From Diphasiastrum complanatum (taxonomy: Eukaryota > Streptophyta > Lycopodiopsida > Lycopodiales > Lycopodiaceae): a stretch of 64,000 nt of DNA. This document shows positions 34,681 to 46,299 of this stretch, piece by piece. How positions within the stretch are numbered: position 1 is the first letter of the stretch; every line of letters begins with the position of its first letter. Under the pieces are notes generated by a model. It was not told the DNA's origin. It saw nothing but the letters and a program-made list of their open reading frames with translations, and searched no databases. The stretch covers positions 67,356,536 through 67,420,535 of the forward strand of contig CM055094.1 in the NCBI GenBank assembly GCA_029204225.1, read 5' to 3'. Made by a program: the position numbers and the translations under genes.

Positions 34681-34973
34681 CTCAAAAGGATTTGCAAAAT
34701 TTGTCTTGTAGTCAACTCGAAAGATTCGTGAAATAGTCTTTTGTGGAAGCTCGTGGCTTTCTTGTTAAAGCTCAAAAGATTCGTGAATAGAATCTTGTCG
34801 CGAAACTTTCTGTTTCTTATTCAAAGCTCAGATGTCACGAAACTATCTTGAACAGTTCATGAAATATTCTAGCTTCCTTCTTCAAACTCAAGAATTGTCA
34901 TCTGTCGCGAACAATTTGTGAAAGACAAAAATGTCACGAAGAGACAAGTGTCACGAACAATTCGCGAAGCACG
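34655..34973 (+). repeat. inverted LTR pair, right arm
   Basis: Plus-oriented copy of the same LTR sequence as the left arm, joined at about 34974 directly to a plus-strand copia gag. The two arms, with a spacer of about 340 bp, could form a long hairpin transcript. Confidence 0.8.
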
Positions 34974-36610
<1,637 letters not shown>

Positions 36611-36658
36611 TGATGACTTTCACCATGTCAAGGTGACACTCTACCACTGAGTTATACT
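36611..36658 (-). pseudogene. trnV-GAC: truncated plastid-type tRNA-Val(GAC)
   Basis: The minus strand reads AGTATAACTCAGTGGTAGAG then TGTCACCTTGACATGGTG and AAAGTCATCA. These are the D arm, anticodon arm with anticodon GAC, and variable region of chloroplast trnV-GAC. The acceptor stem does not match and the T arm is missing, so it is a fragment. It is most likely a nuclear insertion of plastid DNA or a piece carried by an element. Confidence 0.8.
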
Positions 36659-37750
36659 CATCAAAAAAAATTATTATATAATTGCTTGCCAAATCAGCTC
36701 CTTATAAATAGCTTATGGATTCGTGATCATAGTATAAAACAAAGTAGTTGAAAAAAAAAAGATTGATTGTTTAAGCCTAATATTTTAGACACTATAATGG
36801 GAAGTTAGCTAATGGACTAACAATAATGTCTTGACTTGGACATGTATATTATAATTAATGGCATATCTAGTCAGACAAGCAATTCAAAAAAAAAATTGAG
36901 AATTATGTCAATATACAAATGTTTTGTATTGTATTGAATCTAACAATGATCAAAATAACATATAGATTATGTTATGGATTTTGTTGATTACTGAATGTGA
37001 ATGAATGCTCATAGTTAATGTTCTTGACCCACTAAAATATGTCTACCACTATTAGTTCTTTGTCAATATCATTGTTGTATCATTTGATGAAGATCATAAA
37101 CTTGTATATATTGTAACAGAGTTTTGAGTGGGATCAATTTTGAAGTGATTTGTGGACTAATTCTATACATTTCTGATTATGAGTAGTCTTATAGTTTTTA
37201 TGGCACAGTAAGAATACTACACATATACATGTAAAATGCCAATCTGACACACCATGTAGGTTTTTTAATAATGTATTCTTTAATATAAAGATTATTTATG
37301 AGAGAGTATCGAATGCGACCAACCTGCTCATCCTCCACTATGTGAGCGAGGGCACTCGCATGATGCAACCTACGGAACGAGAGGATGTCGACGAGTAGTT
37401 CATAGTTGATAAATAAAAAAAATGCAAACATTTAGACTACATTCGATGCAATTGAAGATTCATGTAGAGGACTTAACATAAACAAATTATATTATACATA
37501 AATGTTCCAATTACAAACATATATCGGAAGGAAACGCCTAGTCATTAGATCCAACTAAATCGTCCCCATCCTGGCTATGGTCATAAGACTCATGTGACTA
37601 CGATGCATGAGATTGGGATCTCGATACCTACGTGCAATATAGATGTGGAAATTTTGGAAGTGATGTTGTTAGAATATCCGACCGAATGAATGTAGTGAAG
37701 TTAAAATATATCTTGAGGCCATAATACATACACCGAATATCTATCCCAAT
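36659..37750. other. no gene recognised
   Basis: AT-rich DNA with no supported frame, terminal repeat or RNA gene. Confidence 0.4.
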
Positions 37751-38100
37751 CAATTCTCACAACTAGAAAACTTTGTGTTTATCCACTCAGAGTATCCACG
37801 CGAGACCCGACACTTAGTCGATTTTCTGAGATTTTGTTTGCGTGGAACATGCACGCGTGGATTATCCACACCAACAAATTTTTGAACACACCTCTGGCGA
37901 GTCCACCTGTGTTTTCCTGACACGGTGTCGCAAAATTTATGCACACGGATTATCCACGCAAAATTGAATTTTGAAAATTCTGGCAACTGTTCGGGAGGGA
38001 AGGTTGGCGGCGCCGGAAAACAGTATTCGCGTGGATAATCCACATGCCGGACCGAAAATTAAAGATATCCACGCATGGATATCTTTTACGTGGATTATCC
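37751..38100 (-). repeat. palindrome-rich LTR fragment
   Basis: Five copies of a GTGGATTATCCAC-type palindrome (near 37856, 37945, 38031, 38070 and 38092). The first 230 bp match 58924-59130, where the same sequence forms the end of a copia LTR next to a primer site. Confidence 0.75.
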
Positions 38101-38310
38101 ACGCAAATTTTTTTTTTTGGATGTTGATAATGACATGAAATTAGTTAAATAAATATATTTCTAAGTGAATTATATTATGATGAGGTTTTTTTTTTTTTTT
38201 CTAGAGTGAATTATATTAGGATTTTTTTTTTTTGCATGTTGATAATTAAATAAAATTATTTAAATAAATATTTTTCTAAAGTGAATTATATCATGATGTT
38301 CCTAGATGAT
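38101..38310. repeat. ~115-bp imperfect tandem duplication, T-rich
   Basis: Two units, each a poly-T run followed by G(G/C)ATGTTGATAAT, TTAAATAAATAT and GTGAATTATAT(T/C)ATGATG. They start near 38108 and 38222. The poly-T starts suggest retroposed tails or replication slippage. Confidence 0.65.
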
Positions 38311-38660
38311 TGGGATTTTTTATGATGTCGGCCACCTACTTTTGTAAGACAGTTGACTCGAGCTACCAAGAGGGTAATTATGCATGATCTAAGGCTTTGA
38401 TAGCCAGGGGTTTAGGGTCTACCCTAATGGCACTCTACCTAATCTCATATCTGAGATCATTTGGTATGGATTGAGAGCTCATTTTGTACATACTTTAAGA
38501 GATTATCAAGAGATGGTGATTTTGGCAAGTTTGCCCTTTAATGAGGAAATTGGTGAATGATGAATGTGATATTTTTTGTGTCTAATGAATAGATCTGAAT
38601 TTGAACAAAGTATTATACTTTTCACGTGTGTGACAGGATGTGAAGATCAATTATTTCTAG
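38311..38660 (+). repeat. copia LTR piece (copy of 59140-59275)
   Basis: From about 38515 the sequence GATTTTGGCAAGTTTGCYC...CACGTGTGTGACAGGATGTG is repeated at 59145-59275, where it lies inside an LTR. The part before 38515 is unrecognised. Confidence 0.6.
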
Positions 38661-38758
38661 TACTTCATTATGTTTATTGATGACTTCAGCAAGTTCACTG
38701 TAGTATACTTTATTCGTACCAAATCTGAAGCTTTCAAAAAATTCGTTGAGTATACGAG
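38661..38758 (+). pseudogene. copia integrase fragment, duplicate of 36115-36213
   Basis: Nearly identical to 36115-36213 (one visible difference, CTATAGTA versus CTGTAGTA), coding FIDDFSKFTVVYFIRTKSEA. It ends at the same base in a CT array. This is a duplicated junction, not an independent element. Confidence 0.9.

Positions 38759-38837
<79 letters not shown>
38759..38837. repeat. (CT)n microsatellite
   Basis: 79-bp CT array with one CTTT interruption, between the copia integrase fragment and the dispersed repeat. Confidence 0.95.
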
Positions 38838-38840
<3 letters not shown>

Positions 38841-38867
38841 CATGAAACATAAATTAACACAAATCGT

Positions 38868-38881
38868 AAACCAGTAGCATG

Positions 38882-38924
<43 letters not shown>

Positions 38925-39163
38925 TGCATGCACACACACCCCCACTCACACCCACCCTAAACACACATGAAGAGAAAAACAGAGAGAACATTATAGAGTG
39001 CTTATCAAAACTCCATATCCTACTCCAGAATGTCACCACATGCTCCCTCCTTGCAGCATTTGGGCTTTTTTGTGGAACTCATCTTCCAACAAAAAACATT
39101 TGAACCACGTCTTTAGCAGAAGAAAATAAGGGCTACACACCTTCCTAGAATTGGGAGTGTTGG
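38868..39163 (-). repeat. dispersed repeat, copy 2
   Basis: Reverse-complement relative of 4102-4361, including a CA run at 38884-38918 where copy 1 has TG. It is flanked by CT arrays on both sides. Confidence 0.75.
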
Positions 39164-39171
39164 TTACCTTT

Positions 39172-40203
<1,032 letters not shown>

Positions 40204-40249
40204 GGACCCACGGCCTGAAGTAGTGTCGGTCCCTCGACACTCTGCAGGT

Positions 40250-43087
40250 TTAGTAAAGCATCCTCTTTGCCTGTCTCTGGTGGATCAGGTAGCCCGTGAC
40301 GTCTTCCATAAAGTTGAGGCGGTCTAGTTTCTTCAAGTCCTTGGGCGTGTGGAGGGACTTGTGGACTCCTGTCAGCTAGTTTTAATCGACCCACGCTTGG
40401 AATCGGCGCGTCCAGGGATCTCCAAGGAAGGTAGCTCGGTAATATACACGAGCGACTGGCAGCTGATCTTCGACTTTGTCGGAAGCTAGCGCCTTATTAG
40501 GATCAAAGAATATGGCGGAAAAAAAATCATCCCATTTGGTTTCAATGCCCATTAAATTTTCTAAGTCCCGGACGTAAGTGGCTGCCGCACAGACTGTTGG
40601 ATCAAAGTAGTTAATATAGTAATTCGCGAATGTGGTGAGAGCCCTTCTAGCATCTACATCCGTAGTCCAACCGTATTCTGATGGAATGATCGGCCAATTG
40701 AAGTTTTGAAGTGTGATCTTGTCCAGAGGGGTGCCGCATTCCGTCCATTTGGATCGTCGTGTATATGGCAAGAAGTGCGCGTTCACCCGTAATTGTTGTG
40801 GACTTGTCATATAGGCCCTGATGGCCGTAGAGTCTCTTTCAAACAACTGTTGATGCCACTCCGGTTTTGGTTGGAGGGCGGGTAATGCTTGTAGCTCCTT
40901 GCCCTTTATTGTTTTAGCTGAAAACGATATCTGTCAGCCGTCTCTTGATGACTCGTGGGGATACTTTGATAGAAATTCATTTATTTTCTCCTCCGCGGAC
41001 TTTGGTCTTCGGAAGGCTCGGCTGACAGATATGGTGCGTGAACCTCTGGACGATGTGGCATGTCCTTCATCTTGGCTTTGGCTGATACCTGTGCCTTGGC
41101 CCTAGTCCCGAGTCTTAGCACCTGTATCTGTTGGTCCCTGGTCTTGGCCTTCAAACCCTTGATCTTGGCTAAATCCCCCTGCTGCTTGCTGGCTTTGGTC
41201 CTGGCTTGTACTGGCCTGCGCAGCGTCAAAAATAGGTGGTGGTGGAATTACCACGGGGGTGGGCTGGGCCTTTTTCTCCATGAACTGTTGGCAAGCCTTG
41301 AGGGCTTGTTTGGCCTAGGCGAGCTCGTGAGTTGTGCTTGTCCGATATTTATTGAACTCTGTCTGGTAGCTGTTCAAGATTTGGCTATAGATCTGCACCT
41401 GACGCCGAAGAAGATTCAAATCTGATTCAGATAGCAGCCTTGAGTCTGGTGCAGGTTGAGCTAACCAAACAAGCTTTTCATTCTGTAGGGCCTTGACTTC
41501 CACCCCCAGGTGCATATTCTCTGCTTCCAATATTTGTAATTGCACCTGGATGGGAGCAAGCCATTGGGATGCTTCGGATTGAAGCTCTCGCACCTTCGTG
41601 GAGGCCTCTATCAACGCTTTGGAGAGGCTTTGGATATAAAGATTGAGGCCCTCCTCCTTCTGCTGCAGCTTGGCAATATCTCTGTGCCCTTCTTGTTCAT
41701 GTTGTTGAGCTAAAATCAGCTCGTGCTGTAGCTTCATAAGTTTCGCTCGCATCTGTGTGTTGCTTGTGGCCAAGTGTAATATCCTACTTTGCAAGATAGC
41801 TTTGGCCGCTACCACCTCCAGGATGTATCTGCCCAGAGTCTGGTACGCCATCGTTAGGTTGGTGGGAGCAGCCGATACACTGGCACTTGTAAGGGCTTGT
41901 GTTGTATCGGCCCCAACGACTTGTGGAGTTCCGTCGTTATTATCTTCAATCAGGTTCTTGTTGGACCTGATGCCATCTGGGGTGGTAGGATCAGTCCGAT
42001 CTGGCAATGGTATGAAAACTGTTTGAACAAATGCATCATCAGGCAACGGTTGGTTGCCCTTGGCAACCTTTGATGGCGAAGCAAGTGGGGTTTGAGAAGC
42101 AACTGTGAAAACGGGGGTGAGAACGGCTTGTCCAAACGAGAGGATGGGAGGAACAGAGGGGAATTGAAGGGTGGTGTGGAGTATGGAAGAAGGCGAGGAT
42201 GGAGCAGAAAGGGTCTGACGTGGGGGTGAAAAACTGATGACTTGCATCCACGCCAGAGTGTCGGGAGACAACTGAGAATTGGAGGGATTAAACGTGAGGG
42301 GAGCAACGGTGATGGCAGGAGTGATGGAGGATGCGATGGTGATGGATGGAGTAGTGGATAATGGAGCAGAAACGGAAGTGGTATCAACAGAGGAAATGGG
42401 AATGGAAACAGAAATAGTTGTGGATGGAACAGAAAGAAGGATAGTAACAATAGAGACCGCAGTGGAGAGTTGTATAGAAGAAGAAGTGGCGATGGCTGAT
42501 GGAGTCGTTAGTGTGGTGGTGGTGGCGCGTCTTCGGGTAGCAGGTGGAGACGAAGATGTAGAGACAGCGCCATGCATTCGTTTGTTGGCCGTTGTGTCAG
42601 TAACTGCAGGTTGGGAGGAGGTGGATGCTTGAGATGGCAGATAAAGGTTAGTATGCAATATTATGGAAGACAAAAGGGATGAGCGGTGGAAGCCGCGCAC
42701 TTTTGCCTCGAGAAGTGCACAGGCAAAGTTACACAACAGGGGACCTGCTGCGATATGATCACGGTTGTTGGGTTTAATGGAGATGGTTAGTTCACGAATG
42801 AGAAAGCTATGCCAGTCGTATGGCGCAACTGAGGGGCTTGGGAATTTCAGAAAGGATTCCACTATCTGATTTAGCAGCTTGGACTGGATTATGTCCTTGC
42901 AAAATGTTGAAATAACCAGAAAGTTATTCAACAGATGTGCAGCCGCCTGAATGACGGGTTCCGTGATAGCATCTATCAACTAGCCATTGTTAGTCTGGAT
43001 TGGGATATCTAGTGTAGTTTGGGTGACAAAAGGTTTGATAAGAGTTTTGGTTTGGCGATGGGAGATGGGCTGACGGTCGTCAGACAT
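40250..43087 (-). pseudogene. ORF X: 946-codon LTR-element protein with six nonsense codons
   Basis: From ATG 43087 (MSDDRQPISHRQTKTLIKPF) to TAA 40250 the frame never shifts, yet holds six stops: TAG 42982, TAG 41317, TAG 41104, TGA 40936, TAA 40384, TAG 40378. Plan: an alpha-helical N-terminal domain (PYDWHSFLIRELTISIKPNN; LLCNFACALLEAKVRGFHRS); a Ser/Thr/Pro-rich centre of about 220 residues; a coiled coil (MRAKLMKLQHELILAQQHEQ; ALIEASTKVRELQSEASQW); a Gln/Pro linker; and a compact C-terminal domain (RDSTAIRAYMTSPQQLRVNA; WDDFFSAIFFDPNKA; YRATFLGDPWTRRFQAWVD). It lies directly 3' of gypsy RT/RNase H in the same orientation, where accessory or envelope-like ORFs occur in some plant gypsy elements. 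I do not recognise the family. Confidence 0.7.
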
Positions 43088-43094
43088 AATGAAA

Positions 43095-43918
43095 AGGGTT
43101 GATGGTCCATATAAAAAGCAAAATGTGTGGCCATCAGGTAATGTCGAAATTTCTTAACCACATAGATCATTGTCAATGCTTCTCGTTCTGTGGTTGAATA
43201 GTTCATTTCTGTATCACTGAGTTGTCGGCTTGCAAATCGGATTGGAAAATTCTTTTTGTGTTCACCTGGCTAGATTAAGACTGTTCCAACTGCATACTTC
43301 GATGAGTCTGTATGCACATGAAACTCAATGGACCAATTGGGTGGGCGTAAGATTGGTGCTGAAATCAATGAATCCTTAAGCTTTTGAAAAGTCTTTAGGG
43401 CTTCCTCGTTCCAATGTGGATCCATTGTGAGTTTGTAAATTGGTCGGAATAACTCTGCAAAATCAAGAATGAAGATCCTATAATAGTTAGCATGACCCAT
43501 AAAGATGTAGACTTCGCAGATCATTCCCGTTGGTGGTAGATTAACAATGATCCTGATCTTTGATAGATCTGTGGCGATCCCGTGTCTTGACACTATATGG
43601 CCGAGAATCAAGCCATGTGTCACCCAGAATTGACATTTTTCTAGATTCAAGGAGATCTGGTAGTCGCAACATTTTTGTAACACTTTTTTCAAATTGGATA
43701 AGTGTTCTAAGTCTGGTCCATGCACGCACAGATTGTCCAAGAAAATTTCCAAAATTTTTTGCAAATAATCCTTGAATGTCGCCTGCATGACTCGTTGGAA
43801 GGTGCTTGGGGCATTGCAAAGTCCGAATGGCATCACTTTATAGGCATAGGTTCCTCATTTTGTGGCAAATGCTATCTTGTGTTGGCCGTGGGGGGCTATC
43901 TTCACTTAATAACAAACA
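43095..43918 (-). pseudogene. Ty3/gypsy reverse transcriptase - RNase H fragment
   Basis: One frame covers RT palm to RNase H: KIAPHGQHKIAFATK, TYAYKVMPFGLCNAPSTFQR, an altered active-site box FLDNLCVHG (the family norm is a YLDD-like box, so the second Asp is lost), LGHIVSRHGIATDLSKI, HANYYRIFILDFAELFRPI, FHVHTDSSKYAVGTVLI, FASRQLSDTEMNYSTTEREA, FYMDHQPF. Stops are at about 43911, 43855 and 43272. The RNase H is cut at MDHQPF and joined to the start of ORF X. Integrase is absent. Confidence 0.93.
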
Positions 43919-43929
43919 TTGTATTAGAT

Positions 43930-44186
43930 GAATATTAATAACTCACCTTTGAAATATCAACATCCTCTTGAAGATTGTACCACTGGAAAAATAACTTTGC
44001 ATTGTATAGAGTATACCACACACAACTAAATGAGTCATTTTGCTAGGGTGTCTACAATACATTCAATTGATTAATAATGGGATGAAGGTATTGATGCTTA
44101 ACAATGATGATAAACAAAAATACACTAGAAATGTTCAATGATTACCTCAATGCTCACAATTTCACATTTCCATGTCGTGGGATTCT
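43930..44186. other. no gene recognised
   Basis: Short AT-rich spacer between the gypsy fragment and the Ulp1-like gene. Confidence 0.4.
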
Positions 44187-45019
44187 CTATTGGAAATATT
44201 TACATATCTCCAGCAGTAGCGAGTCAATATCCTTATGTGTGTTGCTGGCAGAATTCATCTTTACACAAAAAATATTTACGATATTGTTATTTGTGATTTT
44301 TACAGAAATTACAATTAAGCTCCAATGATCACTACAAAAAATCATGAAGAATTTCATTAGATAAATGATACAATAATTACAAGTAATGAAGTAGACAAGT
44401 AATGAATTTGACAAGTAAAGAGATCATACTTGGTATGATATGGCATCAACAAAAACTTCATAGCAGGTGAGCAAGCACCAAGAATACAGTGCGACAAAGT
44501 GTCGTTGTTGTCCTTGATGCCTTGCAGGAAAAAATTGCTGAGAAGCGACACTTCTTTCATGGAATCCCTTGCTATATCATATTGCAGTAATGGGAGACCA
44601 GCCTCAATCACTGGATTGCTAATAGAGGCCCTTATATCCTTCATTTGCAAACAATATGGAACTCTAAAATTAAGAGTAAAACCAATCCCTTCTATTTGGA
44701 AGAGGATTGGCATGCCGATACTATCTATCGCATCTGAAATATCTTTCTCAAACTTTAAATAATCATCAGAATCTAAATATGCTACATGTTTGACATTAAC
44801 GGGCGGAGGCAGGAGACTATCTACAATGGAGGGAATGTCCAAAATTTTTGTGGCTGAATCAACCACAGTATCAAGAGCTACAATATTTACAATTCCATCA
44901 CCTCCAGATGTGGAAGCTCGGAGGGTCATACATCGAACCTTTTTGGGAGCCTGAGAAGAGGATGGCTTGTTCCTTCTAGGGGCAGATTGTTGCGAGGCCT
45001 CTTGGTGAGTAGGTTGGTC
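44187..45019 (-). CDS. Ulp1/C48-like cysteine peptidase ORF, two exons
   Basis: Exon 1 (about 45019-44430) has a basic Ser-rich start (QQSAPRRNKPSSSQAPKKVR), then VSLLSNFFLQGIKDN and ACSPAMKFLLMPYHT. A 98-bp GT-AG intron (44429-44332; GTATGA...TTTTTTGTAG) joins in frame to exon 2, giving ...PYHT-NDHWSLIVISV and DIDSLLLEICKYF, stop at 44187. 'PYxxNDHWSLIVI' is the signature around the catalytic His of Ulp1/SENP (C48) peptidases, which cut SUMO and are often carried by plant transposons. I did not identify the Asp, Gln and Cys that complete the site; the Cys half would lie beyond the stop, so the protein looks truncated. Its first codon lies 18 bp after the histone-like ORF, same strand, one frame over. 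No ATG is evident before residue 31. Confidence 0.6.
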
Positions 45020-45036
45020 CTATCAAGGGGTTTTTC

Positions 45037-45447
45037 CTAAGGAGCATCGGGTTCACCCTTGTGAAGTCTACAAAATCTCTCCCTCATTCTATATAGGATT
45101 TGACAATCTTTGGGTATTAAGGTCACTCGCTTGGCATGGATGGAAAGCAAAAATGAATCCTCAAAAAAAAAAGCCAAATAGTCCTCCGCGGACTCCTGCA
45201 AACACTGCAATGCTCCAGGTGTGAACCTAACAGCACTCTGCAGATTATCTCGAGTAATCAGATGGACAGTGTTGTAGAAGGGGGCTATGGGTATCAGGAG
45301 CAAGGTGGATCTCTGATATTTCTTAATCTCAGAGAGCCATCTGCTCCTGTTACGCCTGGTCTATCATGGAGGATTAACAGCAGGGGTATTAGTGGATACA
45401 ACCCCAGGAGAGAAGAAATCCCTCCGGATCTATTTGACCCTAGACAT
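45037..45447 (-). pseudogene. histone H3 / CENH3-like ORF with three nonsense codons
   Basis: From ATG 45447 to TAG 45037 the single frame is 136 codons, the length of canonical H3. The start MSRVK-stop-IRR parallels the H3 tail start MARTKQTAR. The fold is clear: SEIKKYQRSTLLLIPIAPF (alpha-N/alpha-1), FTPGALQCLQESAEDYLAFF (alpha-2), EDSFLLSIHAKRVTLIPKDC (loop 2/alpha-3). LLIPIAPF, a loop 1 one residue longer than H3 (ITRDNLQSAVRF) and an altered tail point to a centromeric-type H3 rather than H3.1/H3.3. Three stops (codons 6, 28, 29) are each one C-to-T change from Gln or Arg. Intronless. Canonical role of the family: wrapping DNA in nucleosomes; CENH3 marks centromeres. Whether this copy is expressed is unknown. 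Confidence 0.88.
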
Positions 45448-45462
45448 GAGGGCAGTCTAGGA

Positions 45463-46213
45463 CGTATCGCTTCTGTGCGAGTGTGGAGAAAAAAAACAAT
45501 GAGACAGAAAGCAAATTGTACACAGAAGCGATATGTACGGCAGTTATATCGCCCTTTGTGCGCACGCAGAAGGAGATGGAGATAACGAAAGAAAGAGCGC
45601 GCGTAGAGAAGCGATATGGCACAAAAATCGGAAGAAAACAAGTGAAACTAACTTTGAGCTCGCGAACATGTGTAAACAATTTCTTTGCACGTGTGTAGTT
45701 GCACATGTGTGGTCACACGTGTCGTCCGCACGTGTCTGAAAAGTAACGAATCAGCCATCACACGTGTCACACTCCATCCAATCAGAATGTGATACATGGC
45801 TTCACACGTGTGGAATATTTCTTCGAATCATCTTATGACACATGTCAAGTAGCAACAAATCAGAATGTGACACATGCCTCTTGTACCTATTCACACGTGT
45901 GGAATATTCATCCTACAACATGTGTCAAGCGACTACGAATCAGAATGTGACACACGTACGGCTACACACGTGGGAACGATTTTCAGCAAATCATCGTACG
46001 ACACATGGGAAGTTGACCGTTGACTCGCACGTGTGAGATGACTATAAAGGGCACAATCCTCGAAAACCTATTTTTTCAACTTTTTCGGGTTTCGCTCATA
46101 TCAATTCTCTATGCACTTATTTTATATCTATTTTCGTCACATATCACTTATGTGTGCGCCTTGTTTGTTCCCTTATTGTATCTTGTTTCTCAACGCGCAC
46201 AAGAGCGATACGT
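45463..46213. promoter_or_regulatory. symmetrical divergent promoter with CACGTG array
   Basis: Separates the minus-strand histone-like ORF from the plus-strand Z gene. The outer parts are inverted relatives: GACGTATCGCTTCTGTGCG (45463-45481) pairs with 46195-46213, and weaker similarity continues inward for about 170-200 bp. The centre holds about 15 CACGTG- or CACATGTG-type sites, many as CACACGTGTG or ACGTGTC, the latter matching the ABRE/G-box core bound by plant bZIP and bHLH factors. A TATA box (TATAAA, 46043-46048) lies about 250 bp before the Z start codon. No obvious TATA serves the other side. Confidence 0.65.
45781..46017. repeat. 78-80-bp tandem repeat, 3 units
   Basis: Units at 45781-45858, 45859-45938 and 45939-46017 start ATCAGAATGTGA. 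They contain CACACGTGTGGAAT or CACACGTGGGAAC and ...ACAYGTGTCAAG or GACACATGGGAAG. Part of an older unit precedes them. Confidence 0.85.
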
Positions 46214-46299
46214 CGTTCATACATATTGCTTTTGTGCGTGCATAGTGTTCTCTCTTCATCTTCAATTACTCCCCTTTCGCATAGATCTGATACTATTCA

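Noticed and set aside
41950-42632. Overlapping Pro/Phe-rich and Val/Glu/Gly-rich frames
   Set aside because: Shadows of the Ser/Thr/Pro-rich centre of ORF X, whose frame alone is continuous with the flanking domains.
44326-44340. CACTACAAAAAATC as a CACTA terminal inverted repeat
   Set aside because: It is the reverse complement of the splice acceptor TTTTTTGTAG of the Ulp1-like gene, which joins exons in phase. No partner end was found.
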